This document shows, one piece after another, positions 42,435 through 52,218 of a DNA stretch of 64,000 nucleotides (position 1 is its first letter; each line of letters starts with the position of its first letter). The DNA comes from Micromonospora yangpuensis. GTDB lineage: Bacteria > Actinomycetota > Actinomycetes > Mycobacteriales > Micromonosporaceae. A program made the position numbers and the translations under genes. The stretch covers positions 62,001 to 126,000 of the forward strand of contig NZ_FMIA01000002.1 of assembly GCF_900091615.1 (NCBI RefSeq), given 5' to 3'. The notes under the pieces were generated by a model, which did not search any database, was not told where the DNA came from, and saw nothing but the letters and a program-made list of their open reading frames with translations.

Positions 42435-42883
42435 AGGGATGCCTGTGGAAAACCCCTGTGGATAACTTTCAGGGTTCACGTGACTCCGACTCCCGGAACG
42501 AGCGGCGCTCGACTCACCCTCGTTCCTCTACCCGGCCCGATGGCCGACGCGGGCCCGACGGCCGACGCGAGCCCGACGGCCGAAGGAGTGGCGGATCGGG
42601 CGGTACCGACTCACCCGGCTGCTGCGGGCCAGCGTCTCCGACCAGTCCTGGGTACGCCACGTCGTCGGGCAGACCGACCAGCGCCGGCGGGAGCAGACCG
42701 TCGCACGTCCGGCCGAAGCGCCTCCCAGGCCGGCGCACCATCCGGACCCGCACGGCCGGCCGGGTGGCGACGCCCGGGCAGGCCGGTACCGGTGACTCCG
42801 GGAGGCGGTGCGAGCAGGAGGAGTGCGAGCAGCGGGCGGCGCCTGACCGGGAGAGGGTGAACGAGGCGGGGACAGCTCGGCTC

Positions 42884-42897
42884 GTTTCACGTGAAAC
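42884..42897. promoter_or_regulatory. parS site 2
   Basis: Exact gtttcacgtgaaac, 53 bp from parS site 3, in the non-coding region downstream of parB. Confidence 0.92.
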
Positions 42898-42936
42898 GCA
42901 GTGCACGCCGGTCGCCGGTTGCGGCCGACCGCCGCC

Positions 42937-42950
42937 GTTTCACGTGAAAC
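42937..42950. promoter_or_regulatory. parS site 3
   Basis: Exact gtttcacgtgaaac, about 210 bp from the 3' end of parB. Confidence 0.92.
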
Positions 42951-43102
42951 AGCCCTTGCGTGGCCGGCCTTGGGCGACTGTTTCCCTTCCTGAACGACGG
43001 CTCCCGGCCAGGGTTCCGCCCGCCGAGGCGGCGCGACCACGACCATGACCCGGCCGATGCAGCGCGGCGCCAGCCTGACTTCCGACCCCGGCCAGAAAAG
43101 CG

Positions 43103-43143
43103 GGGTGGGTGAAGACTCCGGTCAGAGAGTCCTCACCCACCCC
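43103..43143. terminator. parB hairpin terminator
   Basis: Arms gggtgggtgaagactc (43103-43118) and gagtcctcacccaccc (43127-43142 region) pair with one mismatch across an 8-nt loop, directly after the parB stop. Confidence 0.75.
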
Positions 43144-43158
43144 GGGGGGCGGCGGAGA

Positions 43159-44238
43159 TCAGTCCGCTGACTCCTGCTGCTCGACGCCGATGATGCCGAC
43201 GATCCGTTCCAGGTCGTCGACGGTGGCGAACTCGATCGTGATCTTGCCCTTGCTCCGGCCGATGTCCACCTTTACCCGGGTGTCGAACCGGTCCGAGAGC
43301 CGGTCGGCCAGATCCGTCAGGGCGGGCGCGTGTGGCTTGGTGCGCCGCTTCGGTGCCGCGTTCGTTGCCGAGCCGTCACTGAGGGCCAGGGCGACGATCT
43401 CCTCGGTCGCCCGTACCGACAGGCCTTCGGCCACGATCCGCAGCGCCAACTGCTCCTGCGCCTCGGGCTCGTCCAGGCTGAGCAGGGCCCGGGCGTGCCC
43501 CGCCGAGAGCACTCCGGCCGCGACCCGGCGCTGGACCTGGGCGGGCAGGTTGAGCAATCGGATGGTGTTGGAGATCTGCGGCCGGCTCCGGCCGATCCGC
43601 CGGGCCAGCTCCTCGTGCGTGGCACCGAACTCGTCCAGCAGTTGTTGGTAGGCGGCGGCCTCTTCGAGCGGGTTGAGGTTCGCCCGGTGGATATTCTCCA
43701 GGAGCGCGTCCCGGAGCATGGCGTCGTCGCGGGTGTCCCGGACGATCGCCGGAATCGTCTCCCGGCCGACCTCCTGGGCTGCCCGCCAGCGCCGCTCGCC
43801 CATGACGATCTCGTACTTCTCGTCGTCGAGCTGGCGTACCACGATCGGCTGGAGGAAGCCGACCTCCTCGATCGAGGTCTTCAACTCCTCCAGCGCTTCC
43901 TCGTCGAAGACCTGACGGGGCTGCTTGGGGTTCGGCACGATCGAGTCGACCGGGATCTCGGCGAACCGGGCGCCCGGCACCGGGCTCAGTACGGGCTCGA
44001 TCTCGACCGGCGCGGCCGCCTGCGGGTCTGCCACCGACGCGGGAACGGCCTCCGCGCTCACGACGACACCGTTTGTGGATTCCCGGGCGTCCCCGACCGG
44101 GTCACCGGAGTGGGAACCGGTCTCCACCGGCACGGCAGCAACGTGGGTCTCCGCGGGCACGACGGCGGGCTGCGCCGGCCCGGTGGGAATGAGTGCTCCG
44201 AGCCCACGGCCCAATCCGCCACGAGGACGATTCTTCAT
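43159..44238 (-). CDS. parB: Chromosome-partitioning protein ParB
   Basis: 359 residues. The N-terminal [18 protein letters not shown] is the ParA-contact motif. The CTPase/ParB core has [35 protein letters not shown] and [14 protein letters not shown] (GERRWRA nucleotide-binding box). The HTH is [27 protein letters not shown], and the C-terminal dimer domain [18 protein letters not shown]. It binds parS and slides as a clamp to organise the origin. A 65-residue low-complexity stretch separates the two N-terminal parts. It lies 41 bp after parA in the same operon, with parS sites on both sides. Confidence 0.98.
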   Translation of the reverse strand: MKNRPRGGLGRGLGALIPTGPAQPAVVPAETHVAAVPVETGSHSGDPVGDARESTNGVVVSAEAVPASVADPQAAAPVEIEPVLSPVPGARFAEIPVDSIVPNPKQPRQVFDEEALEELKTSIEEVGFLQPIVVRQLDDEKYEIVMGERRWRAAQEVGRETIPAIVRDTRDDAMLRDALLENIHRANLNPLEEAAAYQQLLDEFGATHEELARRIGRSRPQISNTIRLLNLPAQVQRRVAAGVLSAGHARALLSLDEPEAQEQLALRIVAEGLSVRATEEIVALALSDGSATNAAPKRRTKPHAPALTDLADRLSDRFDTRVKVDIGRSKGKITIEFATVDDLERIVGIIGVEQQESAD

Positions 44239-44279
44239 GCGACGCCTCCCAGCGACTTGTCCGCACTACACATTCCGGC

Positions 44280-45485
44280 TCACCGGTTCTCCTTGGCCCC
44301 ACGCTCTGCGATCTCCTGAGCGGCCTCGAAGTAACTCGTTGCCCCTCGTGATCCGGGATCGTAGGTCATGACCGACTGGCCGTAGCTGGGTGCCTCGGAG
44401 ACGCGGACGTTGCGGGGGATGACAGCCTGGAGCACCTTGTCACCGAAGTGGTTGCGCACGTCCTGCTCCACCGCGTCGGCCAGTCGGGTACGCCGGTCGT
44501 ACATGGTGAGCAGGATGGTGGAGACGTCGAGGTTCGGGTTGAGGTGCTGCCGTACCAGGTTGATGTTGTTGATCAACTGGTTGAGGCCCTCCAGGGCGTA
44601 GTACTCGCACTGGATCGGGATCAGTACCTCCTGGGCGGCCACCAGGGCGTTCACCGTGAGCAGGCCGAGCGACGGCGGGCAGTCGATGAAGACGTAGTCG
44701 AAGTGGCCCGGGTAGGCGGCGATGGCCCGGACCAGTCGGGACTCCCGGGCGACCACTGACACCAGCTCGATCTCGGCACCGGCCAGATCTATGGTCGCCG
44801 GTACACACCACAGGTTGGGGATGCCCTCCACCCCCTGGGCCACGTCGGCCAGCGGCACACTGTCGATCAGGCAGTCGTAGACGTCCGGAACGCCGGTATG
44901 GTGCGGCACGTTGAGCCCGGTCGACGCGTTGCCCTGCGGGTCCAGGTCGATAACCAGCACCCGGTTGCCGTGCAGGGCGAGCGCCACCGCGAGGTTGACC
45001 GTGGTCGTGGTCTTACCCACGCCACCCTTCTGGTTCGCGACGCACATGACCCGGGTCCGTTCCGGACGAGGCATCGTCACCTCGCCACTCGGATTAAGGA
45101 TCTGCACGGCGCGCATCGCCTCCATAGCCAACGGTGGATCATCCTCTTCGCGCGTCGGGGTTTCACGTGAAACGTACGCGGTCGCGGCGACTTCCGTCGC
45201 CCCGTACGCCTCCGCTGAGGTCACTGTCGGGTCGGCCGCGGAGTGTGCGGAAACGGCGCCGGCCGGAGCCGGTTCGGCGTCGGTCAGGTCCGCGTCGACC
45301 GGCTCCCTCCCTACCGTCGGCGGGTCACGCCGTACCACGGCTTCGCAGTCCGGCGCGGTGGAGCCGTAGGGGCCGTCCGGCCAGTTCGGGTGGCCGGTTT
45401 CACGTGAAACGTCGTCCACTGCGGAGCGACGTCGCCCGGAACCGGTCACGTCTGGATCGTCGTCGTACCTGTCGTCGTCATGCAC
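44280..45485 (-). CDS. parA: Chromosome-partitioning ATPase ParA (Soj)
   Basis: 401 residues. Deviant Walker A KGGVGKTT at about 153-160 (CVANQKGGVGKTTTTVNLA), DLDPQGNASTGL, VFIDCPPSLGLLTVNAL and NINLVRQHLNPNLDVSTILLTMYDRRTRLA. A disordered acidic N-terminal extension of about 140 residues precedes it and twice contains VSRET, the translation of a parS site (45397-45410 and 45160-45173). It moves origins through ATP-dependent DNA binding and ParB contact. GTG start after GGGATGACAG. The start is less certain because of the extension, but the frame is open and lies close to rsmG. Confidence 0.96.
   Translation of the reverse strand: MHDDDRYDDDPDVTGSGRRRSAVDDVSRETGHPNWPDGPYGSTAPDCEAVVRRDPPTVGREPVDADLTDAEPAPAGAVSAHSAADPTVTSAEAYGATEVAATAYVSRETPTREEDDPPLAMEAMRAVQILNPSGEVTMPRPERTRVMCVANQKGGVGKTTTTVNLAVALALHGNRVLVIDLDPQGNASTGLNVPHHTGVPDVYDCLIDSVPLADVAQGVEGIPNLWCVPATIDLAGAEIELVSVVARESRLVRAIAAYPGHFDYVFIDCPPSLGLLTVNALVAAQEVLIPIQCEYYALEGLNQLINNINLVRQHLNPNLDVSTILLTMYDRRTRLADAVEQDVRNHFGDKVLQAVIPRNVRVSEAPSYGQSVMTYDPGSRGATSYFEAAQEIAERGAKENR
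45160..45173. promoter_or_regulatory. parS site 4, inside parA
   Basis: Exact gtttcacgtgaaac within the coding part of the ParA N-terminal extension, encoding VSRET at residues 105-109. Confidence 0.92.
45397..45410. promoter_or_regulatory. parS site 5, inside parA
   Basis: Exact gtttcacgtgaaac in the same frame as site 4, encoding VSRET at residues 26-30 of ParA. Confidence 0.92.
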
Positions 45486-45730
45486 CTGTCATCCCTGCCC
45501 GCTTCGGATGGTCGGTCCGCACCCCGTCAACTGGGCACATCCGCGCTCGCGGTAGAACGCGCGGCCCGGCGGGAGCGGCCGTGGTCCGAGGCACCAACAC
45601 CGCCCGCTCCACACTATCGACGCGCGGTCAGCCTACGGCGGACGGGCGCAGCGGGTCCACGTCGGGTTTCCCGAGTCCGCTCACCCTGGTTCAACGACGG
45701 CGCGGCGAGCCGGAAAGGGCAGCATCCGGA

Positions 45731-46690
45731 TCAGTGTCCCCGGGGTCGCCCACCACGACGCCCGGCCCGCGCCCGCTTGGCCGGGGCCTGGCCGCGTACC
45801 TGCTCCCGCACGACCTCCACCACGGTCGTCGGTGGCTCGATCAGGCCGACTCCGCACTGGTGCACGGTGGGCTCACCGCCACCGAGACGCTTGACCGTGC
45901 TCAGGTGTTCGGCGATCTCGGCGGCGGCCGAGGAACCCTTCAACGCCAGTAGCCGCCCACCGCGCCTCGCCAGTGGCAGGCACCAGGTGGCCAGCCGGTC
46001 CAACGGGGCCACCGCCCGCGCGGTCACCACGTCACCGCTGAACGGCCCGGTTCCGGTACTACCCGTCGCCGCCTCATCCGCCCGGCCGCGGAACACCCGG
46101 ACCCGTCCGGCCAGGCCCAGCTGCTGCACGACCTCGATCAGGAAGACGGTACGCCGGGCGAGCGGTTCGACCAGGGTCACCGTCAGGTCCGGGCGGGCGA
46201 TCGCCAACGCCAGACCGGGCAGCCCGGCACCGGACCCGACGTCGATCACCACCGCGTCCGGCGGGATCCGCTCGGCCACGACCGCACAGTTGAGCAGGTG
46301 CCGCTCCCAGATCCGGGGCGCTTCCCGGGGACCGATCAGGCCCCGGACCACCCCGTCGGTGACAAGCAGTTCCGCGTACGCGGCAGCCAGGTCCAGTCGG
46401 TCACCGAAGATCTTCGCCGCGGCTTCGGCCAACTCCGGCGGCAACACCGCCTCGGCAGCCGTCGGCCCACCGCTTTCCGCCCCGGTGCCGTCCGACACAA
46501 CGCTGTCCGAGGCGGGGCGGTCCGACGCAACGCTCTCCGACGGGAGGGCGACCGATCCGGCGTCGTCCGGTGCCACGTTGGTAGCCGGCCCGGTGCTGCT
46601 CGGCGGGTCGGGGAGGTCGACATGCCGCGGCCCGGGCGGCGTACCACCCGGGCCGGACACGGCAGCAGCCGTACTGTCGTCGCTGGTCAC
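45731..46690 (-). CDS. rsmG: 16S rRNA (guanine(527)-N(7))-methyltransferase RsmG
   Basis: 319 residues. AdoMet-binding VVIDVGSGAGLPGLALAIARPDLTVTLVEPLARRTVFL, then DVVTARAVAPLDRLATWCLPL and LLALKGSSAAAEI. It methylates G527 of 16S rRNA. The first 80 residues and the Lys/Arg-rich tail are actinobacterial extensions. It lies between khpB and parA in the conserved origin order; 245 bp without a gene separate it from parA. Start at ATG 46690, 4 bp downstream of the khpB stop. Confidence 0.96.
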   Translation of the reverse strand: MTSDDSTAAAVSGPGGTPPGPRHVDLPDPPSSTGPATNVAPDDAGSVALPSESVASDRPASDSVVSDGTGAESGGPTAAEAVLPPELAEAAAKIFGDRLDLAAAYAELLVTDGVVRGLIGPREAPRIWERHLLNCAVVAERIPPDAVVIDVGSGAGLPGLALAIARPDLTVTLVEPLARRTVFLIEVVQQLGLAGRVRVFRGRADEAATGSTGTGPFSGDVVTARAVAPLDRLATWCLPLARRGGRLLALKGSSAAAEIAEHLSTVKRLGGGEPTVHQCGVGLIEPPTTVVEVVREQVRGQAPAKRARAGRRGGRPRGH

Positions 46691-46694
46691 GCGG

Positions 46695-47294
46695 TCAGTC
46701 CGCCGGCCGTACGACGATGCGCCGGTTCGGCTCGACGCCCTCGGACTCGCTCTGCACGCCGGTGGCCGCGTTCACCACGTCGTGCACGCACTTGCGCTCG
46801 AAGGCGGACATCGGCTCCAGCCGGACCGCCTCGCCGTACTCCTTGACCTTCTCGACGGCGTTCTTCGCCACCGCGGCCAGCTCCTTGCGCCGGTTCGCGC
46901 GGTACCCGCCGACGTCGAGCAGCAGCCGGCTGGGCGTACCGGTCTGCCGGAACACGGCCAGCCGGGCCAGTTCCTGCAGCGCCTCCAGGGTGGCCCCGCG
47001 CTGTCCGACCAGGCTCTGCAGCCGGCCGCCGACCACCTCCACCATCGGCCGGCCACCGGAGACCAGCTCGTCGATGTCGCCGTCGTAGTCCAGGATGTCG
47101 AGCAGGCCCTCGACGTAGTCGGCGGCGATCTCGCTCTGCCGGAACAGCTCGCTCTCCGCCGGGGCCTTCTTCTCCCGGGGCCCCGCCTCGGTCTCGGTGT
47201 CGGTCTCGTCGGGACCCTCGGCACCGTTCGCCACGATCGGCCCGGTCTCCGAGTCCGCGGACTGCTCGGTGCGGGGGATGCTGGTGTCGGTCAC
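46695..47294 (-). CDS. jag: KhpB/Jag RNA-binding protein (KH and R3H domains)
   Basis: 199 residues from GTG with GGAG 8 nt upstream. After an acidic N-terminal stretch, residues 58 onward form the KH domain (YVEGLLDILDYDGDIDEL, VEVVGGRLQSLVGQRGATLEALQELARLAVFRQ) and the R3H domain (LLLDVGGYRANRRKELAAVAKNAVEKVKEYGEAVRLEPMSAFERKCVHDVV). It binds RNA together with KhpA and affects growth and wall synthesis. It lies in the operon after yidC, as is usual. Confidence 0.94.
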   Translation of the reverse strand: MTDTSIPRTEQSADSETGPIVANGAEGPDETDTETEAGPREKKAPAESELFRQSEIAADYVEGLLDILDYDGDIDELVSGGRPMVEVVGGRLQSLVGQRGATLEALQELARLAVFRQTGTPSRLLLDVGGYRANRRKELAAVAKNAVEKVKEYGEAVRLEPMSAFERKCVHDVVNAATGVQSESEGVEPNRRIVVRPAD

Positions 47295-47509
47295 GGTTTC
47301 ATCTCCGTACTCGCTCGGCCGGACCTTGGGTCCGTTGATCTCCCGCAGGGCCGTCGGCGGGAGGTCGCCGATGCCCACGGGCACGTCTGTCCGGGCGGTC
47401 TCGCCCGTGACCGCGCGGCGCGCGGTGGTCCGACCGGCGCCTGCCGTACGGCGGCTGCTCGGGTCGGTGCCGGCCGCCGCCGGAGTGGTCCCGGCGGCGG
47501 CCGAGTGGT

Positions 47510-48508
47510 CTACCCCTGTCGCTTGCTGGGGCGGGGCTTCTTGGCGTTGGTCGGCTTGGCACCCGGCTTCGGACCGGCGACCTTGGGGGCGGCCGGCTTG
47601 GCCGGCGGCGGGGGTGGCGTCTTCTTCCGGCCGAGGAGCCCACCGGTGGTCTTCGCCGCCGGCTGGACCGGGTTACGGGTGGTCGCGCCCGGCTTCGCCG
47701 TGTTGGCCGTCGGCGGCGGGGGGAACTTGCGCAGGACCCACTGCTGCTGGCCGAGGGTGAAGAGGTTGTTGGTCACCCAGTAGATGATCACGCCGATCGG
47801 GAAGATCGCCCCCGAGATCAGCAGCGAGGCGGGGATGCCGTAGAGCATCAGCCGCTGGATCATCCGCTGCTGCGGGTCCTCGGCCCAGCCGGTCTTGAGG
47901 ATCATCTGGCGGCTGGTCAGGTAGGTGGTGCCCATCATGACCAGGACCAGGATGCCGGCGATCACCTTGACGGTGGTGCCGTTGGCGTTGAGGCGGGACA
48001 GCTCCTCGGCGGTCGAGCCGAACTTGCCGGCGATCGGCGCGGTGAAGAGCGTCGCCTGGGAGGCGCTGTTGAACTGGTCGACCGTCCAGCCGTACAGCGT
48101 CTTGCCGGCCTCACCCTTGTCCGGGTTGAGTCGACGCAGCACGTGGAAGAGACCGAGGAAGACGGGGATCTGGAGGAACATCGGAAGGCAGCCCATCAAC
48201 GGGTTGGCCTTTTCCTTCCGGTACAGCTCCATCATCTCTTTCTGGAGCGTCTCCCGGTCACCCTTGTGCTTCTCCTGCAGCTCCTTGACCTTGGGCTGGA
48301 GCGCCTGCATCGCCCGCTGCGACTTGATCTGCTTGACGAAGATCGGGAAGAGGATCACCCGTACGGTGACCACCAGGAAGATGATCGCCAGGATCCAGGC
48401 CCAGTTCGTGCCGATGACCTCGCCGACCGGTACCCCGATGGCGTCCCAGGCCGAGTGCCAGGCCAGCAGGATCCACGAGATCGCGTAGTAGATCCAGTCG
48501 AGACTCAA
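47510..48508 (-). CDS. yidC: Membrane protein insertase YidC
   Basis: 332 residues from TTG, with GGAG 8 nt upstream. Hydrophobic core AWILAIIFLVVTVRVILFPIFVKQIKSQRAMQALQPKVKELQEKHKGD, then PLMGCLPMFLQIPVFLGLFHVLRR, LVLVMMGTTYLTSRQMI and LISGAIFPIGVIIYWVTNNLFTLGQQ. The arginine in the first helix (VTVRVILFPIF) is the known hydrophilic groove residue. The C-terminal tail is Pro/Lys-rich. It inserts and folds membrane proteins with or without SecYEG. It is 3 bp from yidD; 215 bp without a gene separate it from jag. Confidence 0.97.
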   Translation of the reverse strand: MSLDWIYYAISWILLAWHSAWDAIGVPVGEVIGTNWAWILAIIFLVVTVRVILFPIFVKQIKSQRAMQALQPKVKELQEKHKGDRETLQKEMMELYRKEKANPLMGCLPMFLQIPVFLGLFHVLRRLNPDKGEAGKTLYGWTVDQFNSASQATLFTAPIAGKFGSTAEELSRLNANGTTVKVIAGILVLVMMGTTYLTSRQMILKTGWAEDPQQRMIQRLMLYGIPASLLISGAIFPIGVIIYWVTNNLFTLGQQQWVLRKFPPPPTANTAKPGATTRNPVQPAAKTTGGLLGRKKTPPPPPAKPAAPKVAGPKPGAKPTNAKKPRPSKRQG

Positions 48509-48511
48509 TTC

Positions 48512-48799
48512 TCAGGCTCCAGTCACATCGGCACGGCGGCGGTCGCCCGGATCCGGAACCGGGTCGTGCCCACCTGGGTGAAAGGGGTGGCAGCGCGACA
48601 GGCGCCGGACCGTCAGCCAGGCTCCCCGCAGCGCGCCATGCCGGGCGAGCGCCTCGACGGCGTACGCGCTGCACGACGGGTAGAACCGACAACGAGCCGG
48701 CAACGCCGGGCTTACCCAACGACGGTACGCGACGATCGGCCCGGTCAGCACCCTGGCACCCGTCGAGGTGCGCCGCGGGGCCGCGGATTCGTCGCTCAC
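48512..48799 (-). CDS. yidD: Membrane protein insertion efficiency factor YidD
   Basis: 95 residues with [63 protein letters not shown], the highly conserved YidD signature. It is a small amphipathic membrane-associated helper of YidC. It overlaps rnpA by 4 bp and precedes yidC, the universal rpmH-rnpA-yidD-yidC order. Confidence 0.97.
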   Translation of the reverse strand: MSDESAAPRRTSTGARVLTGPIVAYRRWVSPALPARCRFYPSCSAYAVEALARHGALRGAWLTVRRLSRCHPFHPGGHDPVPDPGDRRRADVTGA

Positions 48800-49191
48800 C
48801 GGGACCGCCGCCCCCGCGCGGCACGTGCGGCGGCCAGGGCCGCGTCGAGGTCGGTGCCGAGCCGGGCGTACGACACCTCGGCGGCGGACGGCAGGGCACG
48901 CACCACGAGGGTGCTACCCGCCGGCAGCTCGGTCGTCCGCTCGCGGACCAGGTGTCGGAGTCGTCGGCGGACCCGGTTACGGACCACCGCCGGCCCGACG
49001 GCCTTGGACACCACGAAGCCGACGCGGGTCGGTGTCGAGGCTTGCTCGGCACCGCCGTCCCGCGCCGGCTTCGGCGAACTCGCGGGTGTGGTCAGGTGGA
49101 CGACGACGGCACCGCGACCGGCCCGTCGGCCAGCGCGAACCGCTACGGCGAAGTCGGTGCTGCGCCGCAGTCGTTGTGCGGCCGCCAGCAC
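48796..49191 (-). CDS. rnpA: Ribonuclease P protein component
   Basis: 131 residues starting GTG ([26 protein letters not shown]). The RNR motif is in [26 protein letters not shown], and [25 protein letters not shown] is the C-terminal part. It supports RNase P RNA in 5' processing of tRNA. An insertion of about 15 residues ([15 protein letters not shown]) precedes the core, common in actinobacteria. Confidence 0.96.
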   Translation of the reverse strand: MLAAAQRLRRSTDFAVAVRAGRRAGRGAVVVHLTTPASSPKPARDGGAEQASTPTRVGFVVSKAVGPAVVRNRVRRRLRHLVRERTTELPAGSTLVVRALPSAAEVSYARLGTDLDAALAAARAARGRRSR

Positions 49192-49221
49192 GACTGCCCA
49201 CGTCCCCCGGACCGGTCAGCC

Positions 49222-49359
49222 TCAGGCCGACAGGCGGGTGCGGCCCTTGGCCCGGCGGGTCGAGAGGATGGCGCGGCCGGCACGGGTACGCATGCGCAGC
49301 CGGAAGCCGTGGGTCTTGGCACGCCGGCGGTTGTTCGGCTGGTAGGTGCGCTTGCTCAC
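49222..49359 (-). CDS. rpmH: 50S ribosomal protein bL34
   Basis: 45 residues, [29 protein letters not shown]..., identical in style to bL34 of all bacteria. GTG start with GGAG 8 nt upstream. It opens the rpmH-rnpA-yidD-yidC operon, divergent from dnaA. Confidence 0.98.
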   Translation of the reverse strand: MSKRTYQPNNRRRAKTHGFRLRMRTRAGRAILSTRRAKGRTRLSA

Positions 49360-50004
49360 GTCAGGCTCTCCGTTTTCGTACGCCCCGGGCGCGGGAGCGC
49401 CGGGATCGTGTGGTGGTCCAGGCCACCTCGTCCGGTGACCCCCTCCGATCGGTGCTCCCGTCCGACCGGTGCTGCCCAGCGTCGCGGAACCCTGGATGGT
49501 GCGGGGTAGCGACTGCGGGCAACAAGCACCCCACACCCTAGCAGAGGGCGTCAGAGCAGCCGCTCCAGCCTACGCAGCGGGGCAACCACCGTCAAACAAG
49601 ATCGACTTCGGGGTCGGTCCGCTGACCGAGACCGATGCGGCGGTTTTCACGCATACCGACAACGACGACGGCACCCCGGCGGTTGAAGGCCTGTGGACAA
49701 CGCTGTTAGCGTGCCCGTTTGCGGTCATCGTCGGAAGGTCCGGCTTGTCACCGAAAGGCAAGACCGGACAAGGTAGTGGATCGTTCGGCACGGTGGACCC
49801 GCTTTCCACCCCGTCAAGTCGAGGGGGCGGCCGGACCTGCCTCCGGCGGACAGCCCACAATCGGTCGGTACACAGGCTGTGGATAACTTGTGGACAACGG
49901 TCTGTGTAGTGAACGTTTCTCCTGCTCAGGAGGGGCGACGTCGACAGCGGTGAAGCTGGCGGCAGCATGGCGGTCGGGAGCAGAGGCGAGGGGGTGGCAC
50001 GACG
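49360..50004. promoter_or_regulatory. rpmH/dnaA divergent region with three DnaA boxes
   Basis: 645 bp without a gene. Boxes tgtggacaa at 49692-49700, tgtggataa at 49878-49886 and tgtggacaa at 49889-49897 are exact complements of TTGTCCACA or TTATCCACA; the last two are only 2 bp apart, about 110 bp before the dnaA GTG. Autoregulation of dnaA is the likely role. Confidence 0.75.
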
Positions 50005-52218
50005 GTGGCCGGAACGACCGACCTTGCCGCGGTGTGGACGGCGACGACGGATGATCTCGCAGACGAGATCATTTCCGCGCAGCAACGCGCCTACCTGCGC
50101 CTCACCCGGCTGCGCGCCATCGTCGAGGACACCGTCCTGCTCTCGGTGCCGGACGCCTTCACCCGGGACGTCATCGAGTCCCGGCTCCGGCCGGCCATCA
50201 CCGAGGCGCTCACCCGTCGACTCGGCCGCCCGGTCCAGGTGGCGGTCACCGTCCGGATCACCGACGACCCCTCCGCCGGCCGCCCGGCAGGCACCGTCTA
50301 CCGCAGTGCCGACACCGGGGACTTCGACGCCGTACCCGACGACCACCGCTTCGCCGGTGCCGACCGGCCCGGTGGCGACCGGTTCGACGGTGGCGACCGG
50401 TTCGAGGACGCCGACGACCGACGGTCGATGAGCGTCCCGCCGCTCTTCCCGGACCTCGACCAGTCCCGCCAGGCCGGCCCGCACGATCGGAGCGATCCGC
50501 GCGATCAGGCCGGCCCGCACGATCGGAGCGATCCGCGCGATCAGGCCGGCCCGCACGATCGGGGGGGCCCGCACGGCCAGGGTGTCCCGCGCGGTGAAGC
50601 CGACCCCCGCGACCAGGGTAGCCGGTACGACCAGGGCGACGAGGACGACCGGAACCGCCAGCCCGCCCGGGACGGGGACAGCCGGTCCGACCAGCACAGC
50701 CGGTCCGACCAGCACAGCCGGCCGGACCGGCACCCGGACCAACGGACCGACCCGCACTCCGACCGGTACGACCGCCAACGGGAACACCGGGGAACGGCGC
50801 CGGAACACCCGTCCCGACCGGGAGAACCCTCGGACGACCAGCGCCCCGGTTCGATCCCGGCCAGCCGGGCCGGCCAGGAACCGCTCTTCGGCGCGGCCTT
50901 CGGTGAGTCCCTCCGGCGCGACCGGCCCGGCGGAGACCGGCCAGGTTTCGGCGAGCGCCCCGGCCACGACCCCTCCGCCGGTGGCCTGGCGTCGCCGGCC
51001 GGGCTGGCCTCCGCCGCCGGCATGCGCCCCTTCGAACCCCGGTACCGGCAGGACCCGGGCGGCGGCCGGGACCACCTGCGCGGCCTGCCCGGCGACGGGG
51101 CCACCGACAACGGCCCGGGACGCGGCGGCGCCGATCACCGACCGGGTGGTCGGGACGACCGTCGGCTCCCCGGCGGTACGGAGAGCAGCGGCAACCGACT
51201 CAACCCGAAGTACATGTTCGAGACCTTCGTGATCGGCTCCTCCAACCGGTTCGCGCACGCGGCGAGCGTGGCGGTCGCGGAGTCACCGGCCAAGGCGTAC
51301 AACCCGCTGTTCATCTACGGCAGTTCCGGGCTGGGCAAGACCCACCTGCTGCACGCCATCGGGCACTACGCCACGACCCTGGGCAACGCCCGCTCGGTCC
51401 GGTACGTCTCGACCGAGGAGTTCACCAACGACTTCATCAACTCGTTGCGTGACGACAAGACCAGTGCCTTCCAGCGACGCTACCGCGACGTCGACATCCT
51501 CCTGATCGACGACATCCAGTTCCTGGAGAACCGGGAACGCACCCAGGAGGAGTTCTTCCACACCTTCAACACGCTGCACAACGCCAACAAGCAGATCGTC
51601 ATCACCTCCGACCGGTCGCCGAAGCAGTTGGCCACCCTGGAGGACCGGCTGCGGACCCGCTTCGAGTGGGGGTTGCTCGCCGACATCCAGCCGCCGGACC
51701 TGGAGACCCGGATCGCGATCCTGCAGAAGAAGGCCGCCCAGGAGCGGCTCTATGCCCCGCCGGACGTGCTGGAGTTCATCGCCTCCCGGGTGTCGAACTC
51801 GATCCGGGAGCTGGAGGGCGCGCTGATCCGGGTGACCGCCTTCGCCAGCCTGACCCGGTCGACCGTCGAGTTGGCGCTGGCCGAGGAGGTCCTGCGCGAC
51901 TTCATCCCGGACGGTGCCGGGCCGGAGATCACCGCCGACCAGATCATGGTCTCCACCGCCGACTACTTCGGGGTGAGCCTGGAGGACCTGCGCGGGCACA
52001 GCCGCTCCCGGGTCCTGGTCAACGCCCGCCAGGTGGCCATGTACCTGTGTCGGGAGCTGACCGACCTGTCGTTGCCCCGGATCGGGCAGGCGTTCGGCGG
52101 GCGGGACCACACCACGGTGATGCACGCCGACCGCAAGATCCGGCAGCAGATGGCCGAGCGACGCTCGCTCTACAACCAGATCGCCGAGCTGACCAACCGG
52201 ATCAAGCAGACCACCTGA
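50005..52218 (+). CDS. dnaA: Chromosomal replication initiator DnaA with very long domain II
   Basis: 737 residues starting GTG. Domain I is about 1-95 ([28 protein letters not shown]). Residues about 95-395 form an unusually long, Asp/Arg/Pro/Gly-rich domain II with internal repeats. The AAA+ domain begins [21 protein letters not shown], with Walker [10 protein letters not shown] at about 438-446, Walker [10 protein letters not shown] near 499 and [11 protein letters not shown]. Domain IV carries [32 protein letters not shown], the DnaA signature. Streptomyces DnaA is also long (over 600 residues). It binds the box array at 52413-52818, just downstream. Confidence 0.98.
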   Translation: MAGTTDLAAVWTATTDDLADEIISAQQRAYLRLTRLRAIVEDTVLLSVPDAFTRDVIESRLRPAITEALTRRLGRPVQVAVTVRITDDPSAGRPAGTVYRSADTGDFDAVPDDHRFAGADRPGGDRFDGGDRFEDADDRRSMSVPPLFPDLDQSRQAGPHDRSDPRDQAGPHDRSDPRDQAGPHDRGGPHGQGVPRGEADPRDQGSRYDQGDEDDRNRQPARDGDSRSDQHSRSDQHSRPDRHPDQRTDPHSDRYDRQREHRGTAPEHPSRPGEPSDDQRPGSIPASRAGQEPLFGAAFGESLRRDRPGGDRPGFGERPGHDPSAGGLASPAGLASAAGMRPFEPRYRQDPGGGRDHLRGLPGDGATDNGPGRGGADHRPGGRDDRRLPGGTESSGNRLNPKYMFETFVIGSSNRFAHAASVAVAESPAKAYNPLFIYGSSGLGKTHLLHAIGHYATTLGNARSVRYVSTEEFTNDFINSLRDDKTSAFQRRYRDVDILLIDDIQFLENRERTQEEFFHTFNTLHNANKQIVITSDRSPKQLATLEDRLRTRFEWGLLADIQPPDLETRIAILQKKAAQERLYAPPDVLEFIASRVSNSIRELEGALIRVTAFASLTRSTVELALAEEVLRDFIPDGAGPEITADQIMVSTADYFGVSLEDLRGHSRSRVLVNARQVAMYLCRELTDLSLPRIGQAFGGRDHTTVMHADRKIRQQMAERRSLYNQIAELTNRIKQTT
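50470..50562 (+). repeat. 36-bp tandem repeats in dnaA domain II
   Basis: Units at 50470-50505, 50506-50541 and a partial third (50542-50562) encode [12 protein letters not shown] repeats. A second set of 18-bp repeats near 50683-50730 encodes SDQHSR. The first two 36-bp units are identical. Confidence 0.9.

Larger units (their letters stand above)
42245..43101. promoter_or_regulatory. Non-coding region with DnaA-like boxes and parS sites
   Basis: About 860 bp in which no frame looks like a real gene. Near its start are DnaA-box-like nonamers: ttgtccaca 42353-42361 (exact), tcatccaca 42388-42396, tgtggaaaa 42444-42452 and tgtggataa 42458-42466 (exact). Three perfect parS sites lie here (listed separately), plus a degenerate one at 42473-42486 (ggttcacgtgactc, 11 of 14). 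The region could be a loading platform for ParB. Confidence 0.6.

Noticed and set aside
42428..43048. Overlapping plus- and minus-strand frames in the parB-downstream region
   Set aside because: No ribosome-binding sites, no family-like sequence, and parS sites run through them; treated as non-coding.
45480..47783. A 767-residue plus-strand frame
   Set aside because: It is antisense to rsmG and jag, both certain by motifs.
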